A stretch of DNA of 64,000 nt from Glutamicibacter nicotianae (GCF_006539525.1 NZ_BJNE01000001.1:310001-374000), one strand, 5' to 3'. Counted from the first letter of the stretch, positions 45,949 through 54,925 are shown. The notes: generated from the letters alone by a model not told the origin. Made by a program: numbers and translations.

Positions 45949-46959
45949 CTAGATGCGCACGAGCATCTTGCCGGTATTTGCGCCGCGCATCATGCCCAGG
46001 AAGGCGTCCACGGTATTCTCGATGCCGTCAACAATTGTCTCGTCATAGGCGATCTTGCCTTCGGAGAACCACTGGCCCATGCGCTCGCCGAATTCCGGGG
46101 CGAGCTCAAGGTAGCTGGAGAGGGTGAATCCCTGCAGTTTCAGTCCGCGGGTGATCAGGTTGGACATGTTCTGCGGTCCCGGTGCCGGCTCGGTGGTGTT
46201 GTAGCTGGCGATGGCGCCGCACAGGGCTGCGCGTCCGCCATCGTTGAAAGCTGCCAGGGCGGCTTCGAGGTGATCCCCGCCCACGTTGTCGAAGAAGACA
46301 TCGATGCCCTCGGGAGCCGCGGCGGCTAGCTGCTCGCGCACGTCGCCATCCTTGTAGTTGAAGGCTGCGTCGTAGCCGTACTTGCTGGTCAGCAGTTCAA
46401 CCTTCTCGGCGCTGCCGGCCGAACCGATGACGCGCTTGGCTCCCATGAGCTTGGCGATCTGCCCGGCAGCAGTGCCCACTGCACCTGCGGCGCCGGAGAC
46501 GAAGACGGTCTCCCCCTCGGCAAGATTCGCGATGGCGCTCAGCCCCACATAGGCGGTCAGACCCGTCATGCCCAGGATGTGCAGGCGCAGCGATGACGAT
46601 ACCCCGGGCAGATCAGGCGCCGGCTTGAAGTTGGACGAACCGGCTTGCACGGTGTCCGACCAGCCCAGCTGGTGCTGGACCAGGGTGCCTGCCGGGAAGG
46701 CCGCGTCAGCGGTCTCGATGACCCGGCCGATCGCTCCGCCGAGGATCTGCTCGCCGATCTGGAATGGAGGGATGTAGGAGCGGGTGTCGTTCATGCGTCC
46801 GCGCATGTACGGGTCCACGGAAATGAACTCGTTGCGCACCCGGATTTCCCCGGTTTCCAGTTCCGGCAGTTCAACGGTCTGCACGGTGAAGTTCTCCTGG
46901 GTCGGCCAACCGGAAGGGCGGGAAGCGAGCAGGATCTGCGTGCTGGTTGCTTTGGTCAT
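45949..46959 (-). CDS. MDR-family NADP-dependent oxidoreductase (CurA/leukotriene B4 dehydrogenase-like)
   Basis: 336 residues from ATG 46959, after GAAAGA. A zinc-free medium-chain reductase that reduces alkenals/enones with NADPH. Landmarks are RNEFISVDPYMRGRM, GMTGLTAYVGLSAIA and the nucleotide-binding VSGAAGAVGTAAGQIAKLMGAKRVIGSAGS. The gene ends a possible divergon: the DUF1304 gene starts upstream and the TetR gene diverges beyond it; the perfect operator at 47439 lies between. The regulator probably controls both. Confidence 0.92.
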   Translation of the reverse strand: MTKATSTQILLASRPSGWPTQENFTVQTVELPELETGEIRVRNEFISVDPYMRGRMNDTRSYIPPFQIGEQILGGAIGRVIETADAAFPAGTLVQHQLGWSDTVQAGSSNFKPAPDLPGVSSSLRLHILGMTGLTAYVGLSAIANLAEGETVFVSGAAGAVGTAAGQIAKLMGAKRVIGSAGSAEKVELLTSKYGYDAAFNYKDGDVREQLAAAAPEGIDVFFDNVGGDHLEAALAAFNDGGRAALCGAIASYNTTEPAPGPQNMSNLITRGLKLQGFTLSSYLELAPEFGERMGQWFSEGKIAYDETIVDGIENTVDAFLGMMRGANTGKMLVRI

Positions 46960-47010
46960 GGTTACCAGTTCTTTCAAGTCTCGGTTGCGTGTGGAATTCT
47001 TCGTGTCTTG

Positions 47011-47404
47011 CTAGTTGCCCAGCATCAGGCCAAGGATCAGCAGCGCGATGGCCAGAAATGGCAATACCCCCCTGCTTGATGGCGAGCTTCGCTTTGCGAG
47101 GGCTGCCCAGTGCCAGCACCAGCGCGGCGGCCAGCATCGAGCCGGTTCCGGCGAAGACCAAGGTAGCACCCACTGCCATGTGTCCCAGGCCCAAGGCGAT
47201 CACGCCTGCAATTGACGCTATGGCCAGGAAGAGGTTGTAAAACCCCTGGTTGAAGGCCATCTCCCGCGTCGCTTCCGCTTCAGCCTCGCTGGTCTTGAAC
47301 ACCGACCGGGTCTTGGCGGTGGTCCATGTCAGGGACTCCATCGAGAAGATGTAGATGTGCAGCAGGGCAGCAGCGGTTGCGAGGATCTGCGCGGCGATGA
47401 TCAT
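47011..47404 (-). pseudogene. DUF1304 membrane protein gene, frameshifted in a G6 tract
   Basis: From ATG 47404 (AAGGA seven bases upstream) the frame gives a four-helix DUF1304 protein (IIAAQILATAAALLHIYIF, then EATREMAFNQGFYNLFLAIAS). At a run of six C on the plus strand (about 47067-47072) the frame shifts. With one base removed, it continues as KQGVLPFLAIALLILGLMLGN and stops at 47011, the family's expected end (about 130 residues). As read here, it runs on with non-family residues for about 60 codons into the oxidoreductase gene. Either a sequencing error or a phase-variable or dead allele. Confidence 0.85.
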
Positions 47405-47438
47405 GATGCGTCCTTGGTGTGCGGGGAACAACTATTCT

Positions 47439-47476
47439 GTAACGACCATTTCAATATATACTGGAATGGTCGTTAC
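47439..47476. promoter_or_regulatory. Likely TetR-family operator, perfect 12-base inverted repeat
   Basis: GTAACGACCATT and AATGGTCGTTAC are separated by 14 A/T-rich bases. The site lies between the divergent DUF1304 gene and the TetR gene, where it can block both promoters. A half-site extends toward a TATATACT -10-like string in the spacer. Confidence 0.8.
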
Positions 47477-47496
47477 GAAAAGAGGAGATGGGTGTG

Positions 47497-48075
47497 ATGG
47501 CGCGAACATCCGCATTCGATAAGGAAAAAGTCATCCAGAGTGCCCGATCGGTCTTCTGGTCACGGGGCTTCGAGGCCACGTCCATTCCCGAGCTTGAAAA
47601 CGCTACCGGCCTGAGCCGCTCCAGCATCTACAACTCGTTCGGCTCCAAGCGCGGCCTCTTCGACGCAGCGGTGGACAGCTACCTCAATGAGATCGTGCGC
47701 CCGCGATTGCGTCCACTGCTCCAGGATCCCGTACCGGCCCACGCGCTGGAAGACTACCTGCGCGGACTTGCCGCCGTCTTCGCGAAACCCGAATCCCTGC
47801 CGGCGGCCCATGGCTGCCTGCTGATCAATACCGCCAGCGCACCAATTGCCGCCGAAAACGACATCGCTGCCGTCATTTCCGCCTACAGGGAAGAACTCGG
47901 TGGAGCCGTGGGCCGCGGATTGAAGGCAGTTCGCCCTGAGCTCTCCTCCGAACGCCATGCCCTGCTCAGCGATACCATTACCGGGCTGGTGGTGGCGGCC
48001 TTCGCCCTGGTGCGCATCTCCCCCGGCGAAGCAGTCCGCTTGCTGCAGTGCGCGGAGAACCTGCTGGAGGGCTAG
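47497..48075 (+). CDS. TetR family transcriptional regulator
   Basis: 192 residues from ATG 47497 (AGAGGAG upstream; ATG 47488 also possible). The N-terminal helix-turn-helix is clear (VFWSRGFEATSIPELENATGLSRSSIYNSFGSKRGLFDAAVD), followed by the all-helical ligand domain with AAHGCLLINTA, a feature of the AcrR/YxaF-like group. Probably represses itself and the DUF1304/oxidoreductase genes through the inverted repeat at 47439. The inducer could be an electrophile, judging by the reductase it controls, which is inference. Confidence 0.92.
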   Translation: MARTSAFDKEKVIQSARSVFWSRGFEATSIPELENATGLSRSSIYNSFGSKRGLFDAAVDSYLNEIVRPRLRPLLQDPVPAHALEDYLRGLAAVFAKPESLPAAHGCLLINTASAPIAAENDIAAVISAYREELGGAVGRGLKAVRPELSSERHALLSDTITGLVVAAFALVRISPGEAVRLLQCAENLLEG

Positions 48076-48171
48076 CAGCTCATCTTCCTGGACGGTGCCG
48101 CTGCGCGAAGACGGGTTTACCATGGAATCCCGGCAACGGGCTCGGGACTTCCTTGCGCGGAGCGATGACCG

Positions 48172-48690
48172 ATGGACCAGGTTCGAGAACAAATTGCCGC
48201 CAGCTACCGGCGTGATGCCGCTGCCGTGGCTGGCTTCTTGTCTGGCGCCGATCGCAGCTCGTTGGCCAAGCACAGCGAAGGCACCCGCTGGAGCAACGAG
48301 CAGCTGCTCTTCCATATGGTCTTCGGCTACATGGTGGTCCGCGCGCTCATCCCGCTGGTGCACCTGCTGATCAAATGCCCGCCGTGGATCCGTTCGGCCT
48401 TCTGCGCGGTGCTCAATTCCGGCACGCGGCTGTTCCACCCGGTGAATTACCTCGGATCCTGCGCGGCGGCTACGGTCTACAACCATCGCCGCATGCGCAC
48501 ACGGCTGGAGCGGACCCAAGCAGCGATCCTGGCCAAGCTGGCAACAGAAGACATCGCGGACCTGCAGCGCTGCGTCGACTTCCCGCGCCGGTGGGACCCG
48601 TTTTTCCATGAGCGCATGAGCTTGGCCGACGTCTATGCCTACCCCAGCTTGCACTTCGCTTTCCATGCCAGACAGCTGTCGCTGCCCTGA
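48172..48690 (+). CDS. DinB-like superfamily protein
   Basis: 172 residues. It has the four-helix DinB pattern: IAASYRRDAAAVAGFLSG at the start, then SNEQLLFHMVFGYMVV with one His of the metal triad, and HFAFHARQL at the end with the last two His. Members use metal-activated thiols (mycothiol, bacillithiol) in transfer reactions; in actinobacteria mycothiol transferases are common. The exact substrate is unknown. It follows the TetR gene with 96 bases between. Confidence 0.8.
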   Translation: MDQVREQIAASYRRDAAAVAGFLSGADRSSLAKHSEGTRWSNEQLLFHMVFGYMVVRALIPLVHLLIKCPPWIRSAFCAVLNSGTRLFHPVNYLGSCAAATVYNHRRMRTRLERTQAAILAKLATEDIADLQRCVDFPRRWDPFFHERMSLADVYAYPSLHFAFHARQLSLP

Positions 48691-48784
48691 AGCCGAACCG
48701 GTACGCGACGGACAAGTGCCCGCACTACCTCGCGACCAGCGCCTGTGCGGAATACATTCCGGTGATCCATGATCATTCGAGCGC

Positions 48785-48827
48785 AAAAATGGCCTGCCCG
48801 AACTCCAGCGAGTTCGGGCAGGCCATT
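48785..48827 (-). terminator. Terminator of gnd
   Basis: A perfect 17-base-pair stem (AATGGCCTGCCCGAACT with its complement); on the minus strand it ends in TTTTT. 16 bases past the gnd stop. Confidence 0.9.
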
Positions 48828-48843
48828 GAAGGGCATCCCGGTA

Positions 48844-50283
48844 TTAGTGGGTATCCTCGGCTGCGATTTCGGTACGGTCACCGCTCCACTGCGTGTGGAA
48901 GGTGCCTTCCTTATCGGTGCGGCGGTAGGTGTGCGCACCGAAGTAGTCGCGCAGGCCCTGGGTCAGGGCTGCTGGCAGGCGGTCGCGGCGCAAGCCATCG
49001 TAGTAGGCCAGCGACGAGGAGAACACCGGCGCAGGGATGCCCAGCTGGACAGCAACGGAAACCACGCGGCGCCATGCTGGAACTGCCTTGTTGATGGCTT
49101 CGGCGAAGGCCGGAGCGAACAGCAGGTTCGAAGGCTTCTCGCCGGCCGAGTAGGCAGCGGTGATGTCCTTGAGCAGGGCCGCACGGATGATGCAGCCCTC
49201 GCGCCACAGGCCGGCGATCTCATCGAGCTTCAGCTCCCAGTTGTATTCGCCGGCAGCCGAGGTGAGCATGTCGATGCCCTGGGCGTAGGAAACCAGCTTC
49301 GAGGCGAACAGCGCCTGGCGCACATCCTCGACGAAGTTCTCCGGAAGTGCGACCTCGGCGGTTTCGCCGGTCAGCACCTGCTGGCCCACAGCGCGGATAT
49401 CGCGCTGCGAGGACAGCGAGCGGGCGAAGACCGATTCGGCAATGGCCGAAACTGGCGAGCCCATGTCCAGGCCGGACTGCACGGTCCAGCGGCCGGTGCC
49501 CTTCTGCCCTGCGGAGTCCTGGATGACATCGACCAGCGGCTTGCCGGTGGAAGCATCGACGTGGCCCAATACTTCGGCGGTGATCTCGATCAGGAAGCTG
49601 GACAGCTCGCCCTGGTTCCACTCGTTGAAGATCTCTGCCTGCTTGGCCGGCTCGATGCCTGCGGCGTTGCGCATCAGGTCGTAGGCTTCGCCGATGACCT
49701 GCATGTCGGCGTATTCGATGCCGTTGTGGACCATCTTCACGAAGTGGCCGGCACCGTCGGTGGAGATCCAGGCGCAGCACGGTGCGCCGTCGTCGGCCTT
49801 CGCGGAGATCTTCTCCAGCATCGGGCCCAGCGACTTGTAGGATTCGGCGGAACCGCCTGGCATGATCGATGGGCCCAGCAGCGCGCCCTCCTCGCCGCCG
49901 GAAACGCCGATGCCCACGAAGTGCAGGCCTTTCTCGGCCAGAGAGGCTTCGCGGCGGCGGGTGTCGGTATAGTGCGAGTTGCCGGCGTCGATGACCACGT
50001 CGCCCTCTTCAAGCAGCGGCACCAGCTGGTCGATGACCGAGTCCACCGGAGAGCCGGCCTTGACCATGATCAGCACGCGGCGCGGGGTTTCGAGGTTTGC
50101 GACCAGTTCTTCCAGGCTTTCGGTGCGAATGAAATCGCCTTCGTCGCCATGCGCTTCGAGCAGCGCGTCGGTCTTGCCGACCGAGCGGTTATGCAGGGCG
50201 ACGGTGTATCCGTTGCGAGCGAAGTTGCGGGCCAGGTTTGCGCCCATGACGGCCAGACCTGTGACACCAATCTGTGCAGGCAT
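48844..50283 (-). CDS. gnd: 6-phosphogluconate dehydrogenase, decarboxylating
   Basis: 479 residues. It oxidises 6-phosphogluconate with NADP+ to ribulose-5-phosphate and CO2. Landmarks are GLAVMGANLARNFARNGYTVALHNRS (Rossmann), DAGNSHYTDTRRR, GVSGGEEGALLGPSIMPGG and the catalytic Lys in GHFVKMVHNGIEY. The final region (DYFGAHTYRRTDKEGTFHTQW) is complete. It is divergent from gntR and part of the gluconate module. Confidence 0.97.
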   Translation of the reverse strand: MPAQIGVTGLAVMGANLARNFARNGYTVALHNRSVGKTDALLEAHGDEGDFIRTESLEELVANLETPRRVLIMVKAGSPVDSVIDQLVPLLEEGDVVIDAGNSHYTDTRRREASLAEKGLHFVGIGVSGGEEGALLGPSIMPGGSAESYKSLGPMLEKISAKADDGAPCCAWISTDGAGHFVKMVHNGIEYADMQVIGEAYDLMRNAAGIEPAKQAEIFNEWNQGELSSFLIEITAEVLGHVDASTGKPLVDVIQDSAGQKGTGRWTVQSGLDMGSPVSAIAESVFARSLSSQRDIRAVGQQVLTGETAEVALPENFVEDVRQALFASKLVSYAQGIDMLTSAAGEYNWELKLDEIAGLWREGCIIRAALLKDITAAYSAGEKPSNLLFAPAFAEAINKAVPAWRRVVSVAVQLGIPAPVFSSSLAYYDGLRRDRLPAALTQGLRDYFGAHTYRRTDKEGTFHTQWSGDRTEIAAEDTH

Positions 50284-50492
50284 AAAAATAAGTCTCCATC
50301 GATTACGGGGAGTTGAACCGCCAAGCAGAGACAGGATGAGTCACGATCCCTGTTCACGGCCACGTGACCCTTCCATCCTACAAGGGCGGGGGCCGTGATT
50401 TACAGCGGATCGCAAAAGTTAAAGCATATTTATTTCGGCGGTCGACTCGCCTTGGCCTGATTTGACGCAGGCCATTGGCTAAACTGAACCCC

Positions 50493-51227
50493 ATGGCAAC
50501 AAGTCTGCACGCTCATGTGGTTGAGCACCTCGGCTCCCGCATTATCAGCGGGCAAATTCCGCGCGGCTCCATTATCCTCGCCGCCGACCTGGAACAGAAG
50601 CTGCAGGTCTCGCGCTCGGTGATACGTGAAGCCATCCGGGTCCTGGCTCAATGCGGCCTAGTCAACAGCACCAAGCGGGTAGGCATTCGAGTACTCGGCG
50701 CCGAGAGCTGGAACCCCTACGACGATCACGTCATCCGCTGGCGGCTGGCCAGCGACCAGAAGGGCGCGCAGCTGCGTTCGCTGACCGAACTGCGCATTTC
50801 CGTCGAGCCGATGGCCGCGGAACTGGCGGCCGAGTTCGCCCCCGAAGCGATGCGCAAGGAGCTGATGATGCTCTCCGCGCAGATGAACCATTACGGACGC
50901 CAAGGTGATTTGCGGCGATTCCTGGAGCTGGATATCCGATTCCATGCGGTGGTGCTGGCCGCCTCGGGCAACGAGATGTTCGCGAACCTCTCCACCCCGA
51001 TCGGCGCGATCCTGCGTGGCCGCACCGAACTGGGCCTGATGCCCGAGCGCCCCCACGAAGAAGCCCTGCTCTGGCACCAGTCAGTCGCGGATGCGATCTC
51101 CAATTCGGATGCCGCCAGCGCGCGGAAGAACATGGAAAGCATCATGCGCCGGACGCACAACGAGATCTGCAGCCTCTGGGACGGAGCACCGCGCTTGTTC
51201 GTGAATCCGGCCAAGAGCTCCCAGTAG
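50493..51227 (+). CDS. GntR/FadR-family regulator of gluconate genes
   Basis: 244 residues from ATG 50493. A TAAACT box ends seven bases before the ATG, so the mRNA may be nearly leaderless. The N-terminal winged helix shows RIISGQIPRGSIILAADLEQKLQVSRSVIREAIRVLAQ, followed by the FCD ligand domain with LDIRFHAVVLAASGN and the second His in LLWHQSVADAI. Its position between gnd and gntP/gntK implies control by gluconate or its phosphate. A shared terminator follows. Confidence 0.92.
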   Translation: MATSLHAHVVEHLGSRIISGQIPRGSIILAADLEQKLQVSRSVIREAIRVLAQCGLVNSTKRVGIRVLGAESWNPYDDHVIRWRLASDQKGAQLRSLTELRISVEPMAAELAAEFAPEAMRKELMMLSAQMNHYGRQGDLRRFLELDIRFHAVVLAASGNEMFANLSTPIGAILRGRTELGLMPERPHEEALLWHQSVADAISNSDAASARKNMESIMRRTHNEICSLWDGAPRLFVNPAKSSQ

Positions 51228-51253
51228 CCGGACTATCCCGCATCGCATTAAGA

Positions 51254-51298
51254 AACCGCCGGGGCAGCGATCTGCGTCGCTGCCCCGGCGGATTCTTT
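51254..51298. terminator. Bidirectional terminator between gntR and gntP
   Basis: A 14-base-pair stem (CCGCCGGGGCAGCG with its complement) and a TTCTTT tract; two converging genes meet here. Confidence 0.8.
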
Positions 51299-51316
51299 GC
51301 GTAGCCCGGGCTCGCT

Positions 51317-52732
51317 TTAGGCCAGTGCGGTCGCCAGGCCGTAGAGCACCATGACGCAGGCGAAGCCGACCACCGAAACCAGCGCCTGGCCAACAGTCCA
51401 CACCTTCAAGGTCGTGGGCACATCGAGATCCAGGAAGCGCGAGATCAGCCAGAAGCCCGAATCGTTGACGTGACCGGCGAAGACCGAGCCCGCGGCCAGG
51501 GCCAGCACCATGGCAGCGATCTGGAAGGCGCTCAGCGAGGAATCGGCCAGTACCGCAGGCTGGACGATGGCGGCCGCCGTAGTCAGCGCCACCGTGGCCG
51601 AACCCTGGGCCAGGCGGACGATGGCAGCAATCAGGAAGCCGGCGACGATCAGCGGCATGCCCACCGATTCAAGCGAGCTGGCGATGGCATTGCCGATGCC
51701 GCTGGCCCGCAGCACGCCGCCGAACATGCCGCCTGCACCGGTGATCAGGATAATCGAGCAGACCGGGCCCAGCGCCGAGTCCACCACGGTCTCGGTCAGC
51801 GTCTTGTCCTTGCCCTTGCGGAAACCGAGCAGGAAGATACCCAGCAGCACGGTGATGAGCAGGGCCACCGGGGTCTCGCCGAGCAAGCGCAACCAGCGCA
51901 CCCAGGCGGATTCCGCATCCACGACGCCTGCGGAGCCGAGCATGTTCAGCCCGGTGTTCATGAAGATCAGCAGCAACGGAAGCAGCAACAGGCTGAACAC
52001 CGTGCCCACCGACGGCGAGGACTTGAATTCGTCCTTCGATGCCCCATTGCCCAGGGCCGCATCCAGGATATTCGGGACCGGGATGTCGAACTTCTTGCCG
52101 ACAAACTTTCCGAACAGATGCCCGGCAACGAACCAGGTCGGGATCGCGACGACCAGGCCGAGCACCAGCACGAGCCCGACGTTGGCTTCCAGCAGGCCGG
52201 ACGCGGCCACTGGCCCCGGGTGGGGCGGCACGAATACGTGCATCACCGAGAATGCGGTGGCCGAGGGGATTGCGTAGAGCAGCAGCGAACCGCCCAGGCG
52301 GCGGGCCACAGTGAAGATGATCGGCAGCATGACTACCAGTCCGGCATCAAAGAAGATCGGGAAGCCGAAGAGCAGCGAGGCCACCGACAAGGCCAGTGGC
52401 GCGCGCTTCTCGCCGAACTTGGAGATCAGCCAGCTGGTCATCACATCAGCACCGCCGCTGGTTTCCAGCATGCGTCCGAGCATTGCACCCAGGCCGACCA
52501 GCAGTGCCACGCCGGCCAAAGTCGATCCGAAGCCGCCGGTCAGTGTCGTGATGACCGATTCAGCGGGGATGCCCGACGCTACGGCGGTCAGCAAGCTGGT
52601 GAGAACCAGTGCGAGGAACGCATGGACGCGGAAGCGGATGATCAGCACCAGCAGCAGCGCTACCGCGGCGACCGCCAGTAGCAGCAGGCCGGGCGTGCCC
52701 AGCGTCCAGTTCAGTTCAAGTTCGTTTGTCAT
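51317..52732 (-). CDS. gntP: Gluconate permease (GntP family)
   Basis: 471 residues, about 12 membrane helices. A H+ symporter that brings gluconate in. Family motifs are GFGSTLAGVALLVGLGAMLG near residue 68, FFDAGLVVMLPIIF, FVPPHPGPVAA and the final VNDSGFWLISRFLDL. It is 53 bases past the gntK stop, same direction. Regulated by the GntR-type protein, by inference. Confidence 0.95.
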   Translation of the reverse strand: MTNELELNWTLGTPGLLLLAVAAVALLLVLIIRFRVHAFLALVLTSLLTAVASGIPAESVITTLTGGFGSTLAGVALLVGLGAMLGRMLETSGGADVMTSWLISKFGEKRAPLALSVASLLFGFPIFFDAGLVVMLPIIFTVARRLGGSLLLYAIPSATAFSVMHVFVPPHPGPVAASGLLEANVGLVLVLGLVVAIPTWFVAGHLFGKFVGKKFDIPVPNILDAALGNGASKDEFKSSPSVGTVFSLLLLPLLLIFMNTGLNMLGSAGVVDAESAWVRWLRLLGETPVALLITVLLGIFLLGFRKGKDKTLTETVVDSALGPVCSIILITGAGGMFGGVLRASGIGNAIASSLESVGMPLIVAGFLIAAIVRLAQGSATVALTTAAAIVQPAVLADSSLSAFQIAAMVLALAAGSVFAGHVNDSGFWLISRFLDLDVPTTLKVWTVGQALVSVVGFACVMVLYGLATALA

Positions 52733-52785
52733 TGTCTTCCTTGATCAATGGGAGGCCTTTGCCTTGGAGGGTTTGCGGATCGACG

Positions 52786-53319
52786 TCAGCGCGCCGCACG
52801 AGGAGCGTTCGGCGAAGTGAGCTTTGCGGCCAATTGGCTGACGATCTCCTCTGGGCTATCGGCAATATCGGCACTGAGCACCGGTTCGTCCGGGTCCGGT
52901 ACTTCGAGTGTGGCCAGCTGGCTGTCGAGCAGGCTGGCCGGCATGTACTCGTGCGAACGCGCAGTCATTCGATCCCGAATCAAGTTCGGGCCACCGGCCA
53001 GGTGGATGAAAACCGTCGCTGGTGCCAGGCGCCTGATGAGATCCCGGTAGCTTCGCTTGAGTGCGGAGCAGGCGATCACCAGCGGCGCCTGGCGCTGATA
53101 GCTTTGCGCCAGCTTCGTTCCAATCAGTTCCAGCCATGGCTCGCGATCTGCGTCATCCAGCGACTGGCCAGCAGCCATTTTTTCCTTGTTGGCCTTGGGA
53201 TGCAAGCTGTCGCCATCGATGAATTCATGCTCCAGCCGGTCGGCGAGCAGTTGGCCGATGGTGGTTTTGCCGCTGCCCGAAACACCCATCACCACAATGG
53301 GCGGGACTTGCTGATTCAT
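52786..53319 (-). CDS. gntK: Gluconokinase
   Basis: 177 residues, the small P-loop type. It phosphorylates gluconate to 6-phosphogluconate, the substrate of the adjacent gnd product. Walker A MGVSGSGKTTIG, then DGDSLHPKANKEKMAAGQSLDDADREPWL, then the SALKRSYRDLIR lid segment. First gene of the leftward gntK-gntP operon. Confidence 0.96.
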   Translation of the reverse strand: MNQQVPPIVVMGVSGSGKTTIGQLLADRLEHEFIDGDSLHPKANKEKMAAGQSLDDADREPWLELIGTKLAQSYQRQAPLVIACSALKRSYRDLIRRLAPATVFIHLAGGPNLIRDRMTARSHEYMPASLLDSQLATLEVPDPDEPVLSADIADSPEEIVSQLAAKLTSPNAPRAAR

Positions 53320-53349
53320 GCATTCACTCCGTTGCGTGCAAACTAATAT

Positions 53350-53392
53350 ATGACTTATGGGTTCTCATGTTCCATAAAATATGATTTAACTA
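53350..53392. promoter_or_regulatory. Possible GntR operator upstream of gntK
   Basis: TTATGG (53355-53360) and CCATAA (53372-53377) form an inverted repeat with an 11-base spacer, in an A/T-rich segment before gntK. The flanks ATATGAC and AATATGAT extend it weakly. Size and position fit a FadR-type site, but the match is loose. The rest of 53320-53639 holds no supported gene. Confidence 0.3.
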
Positions 53393-53639
53393 GACTAAGA
53401 GTGAGCTGGGCTACTGTCAACAAATGTCGCGGAGAATTTGCTTGGTCCACGCAAAAGCACTGGTCAGCCAGTATATTTGCAGGAAATCATGCCAATCCTT
53501 CAATCGATGCTTGAACCAAGTCTATGAAAACCCTGAATTTCGATGCGATTTTCGTAGATCACCTGCTCAAACCCATGTATTGTCTCGTTTTAAGTGGATC
53601 GAACCCGACCACTACACAGTCTGACCATTGGAGCGAATC

Positions 53640-53900
53640 ATGGGATTCATTGGATGGATCGTATTGGGCTTGATTGCCGGAGCGATCGCAAAGGCCATTC
53701 TGCCCGGCAAGCAAGGTGGCGGCTGGATCGCTACCCTCATTCTCGGCGTCGTAGGCGCTCTGCTAGGCGGATGGATCGGAAGCGCAGTCTTCGGCGAGGG
53801 CGTGGATGAGTTCTTCTCCATCTCAAGCTGGCTTCTTGCCATTGGTGGCGCCCTCATCGTGCTAGTCATTTGGGGCTTCATCACCAAGCGACGGGCTTAA
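53640..53900 (+). CDS. GlsB/YeaQ/YmgE family stress-response membrane protein
   Basis: 86 residues from ATG 53640, with GGAG eight bases upstream. Three membrane segments with Gly-rich helices (GWIVLGLIAGAIAKAI, LILGVVGALLGGWIG, LAIGGALIVLVIWGF) match the transglycosylase-associated (GlsB/YmgE) family; the motif LPGKQGGGWIATLILGVVGA is typical. Expression is usually tied to stress. A terminator follows. Confidence 0.92.
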   Translation: MGFIGWIVLGLIAGAIAKAILPGKQGGGWIATLILGVVGALLGGWIGSAVFGEGVDEFFSISSWLLAIGGALIVLVIWGFITKRRA

Positions 53901-53937
53901 CGCACTTTCCGCGGGGCATATGTCCTGCCGATATAGA

Positions 53938-53985
53938 TTTCCCGCCGGGTAACAGTTCTCGCTATTACCCGGCGGGATTTCTTTT
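53938..53985. terminator. Terminator between GlsB and the zeta-toxin-like kinase
   Basis: A 15-base-pair stem (TTTCCCGCCGGGTAA with its complement) with T-rich tails on both sides. Confidence 0.85.
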
Positions 53986-53992
53986 GTCTTCG

Positions 53993-54925
53993 CTATTTCA
54001 CCCGCACTAACAGAGCCCCAACGGATTCTCTGCGCAATTCGAGACGCAGGATACACCCATCCGAGTCCATTGCCGCTTCAGGTGCCGTATGGAACACCTT
54101 GTAGCTGAGTACCGATGGGCAGTTCCGCGCGAATATCTGGGCAACGACGGCTGGCCGGGATCGATGGCCCGGAGCGTCGAAAACCATCTCGGTGAATTCT
54201 TCGGGGACCCAGCGCGCACCAAGGTAGTCGTCGCCGTCCAGGGAAGTTTCCTCTTGCTTCTGCCAACGTTCAACAATCCGTTCTTCTGAGACATCCTGCG
54301 GCGCGTAAGCCTCTACTACTTGAATTTCGTATCCGGCTTCCTGCAGTTGGGCAGCCAGCTTCTGCGCTGACTCTTCAGATGCGAGGACCTTGTCAATGAC
54401 GACGTTCAGTCCTCGCGCTAGGCATGCAGCACGTAGTTTTTCACTAAGCATGGATGATTCCTCATGCACCAGGCTCGCCATGTCCATAGGGAAGAACTGC
54501 TCACCGAGTTCTTCTCGCTTCCTCACTTCAGGAGGCTTGAAAAAGCTATCGTAGGTGCCATCTTCTAGCGCTTCCCGCATCAACTTCTTCTTGAACTTGT
54601 CCGCATCGATTACTACATAGTCGTTTTCATGCCCTCCGAGCAGGTCTCGCAACAGACTGCTCTTGCCGGCTCCCGGAGCCCCTGCAAGTACGATGGCTTG
54701 ACGCTCGGCTTTGGCGTTGCCCGACACTCGCAGTTCTTCGTCGACCAGCCGCCGATGCAACAGATCACGCTCCCCGATGGCCTTCCACGTGTCCGGAGCC
54801 ACTTCTTCGAACCAGTCAGTATTGCGCACGGAGATGAACGGTGAATCGTTAGCCAGCACTTCGCCGGGCTCATTGAGCTGAGCGATCGTCTTCAGGTGCT
54901 CGCTGATTTCTAACTTATCTGCCAT
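53993..54925 (-). CDS. Zeta-toxin-like P-loop kinase
   Basis: 310 residues. P-loop LAGAPGAGKSSLLRDL (about 80-95), then YVVIDADKFKKKLM with Asp/Lys of the substrate site, then the zeta fold's VHEESSMLSEKLRAACLARGLNVVIDKV. Zeta toxins phosphorylate UDP-N-acetylglucosamine and block wall synthesis; close relatives act as ordinary kinases. No epsilon-type antitoxin gene lies on either side: the next gene is the divergent hemolysin III homologue. So either the antitoxin is absent, it is fused in the unusual first 75 residues, or the protein is not a toxin. Confidence 0.8.
   Translation of the reverse strand: MADKLEISEHLKTIAQLNEPGEVLANDSPFISVRNTDWFEEVAPDTWKAIGERDLLHRRLVDEELRVSGNAKAERQAIVLAGAPGAGKSSLLRDLLGGHENDYVVIDADKFKKKLMREALEDGTYDSFFKPPEVRKREELGEQFFPMDMASLVHEESSMLSEKLRAACLARGLNVVIDKVLASEESAQKLAAQLQEAGYEIQVVEAYAPQDVSEERIVERWQKQEETSLDGDDYLGARWVPEEFTEMVFDAPGHRSRPAVVAQIFARNCPSVLSYKVFHTAPEAAMDSDGCILRLELRRESVGALLVRVK

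Noticed and set aside
53424-53624. 66-residue reading upstream of the GlsB-like gene
   Set aside because: No ribosome site, Cys/Ser/Arg-rich and lies in an A/T-rich promoter region.
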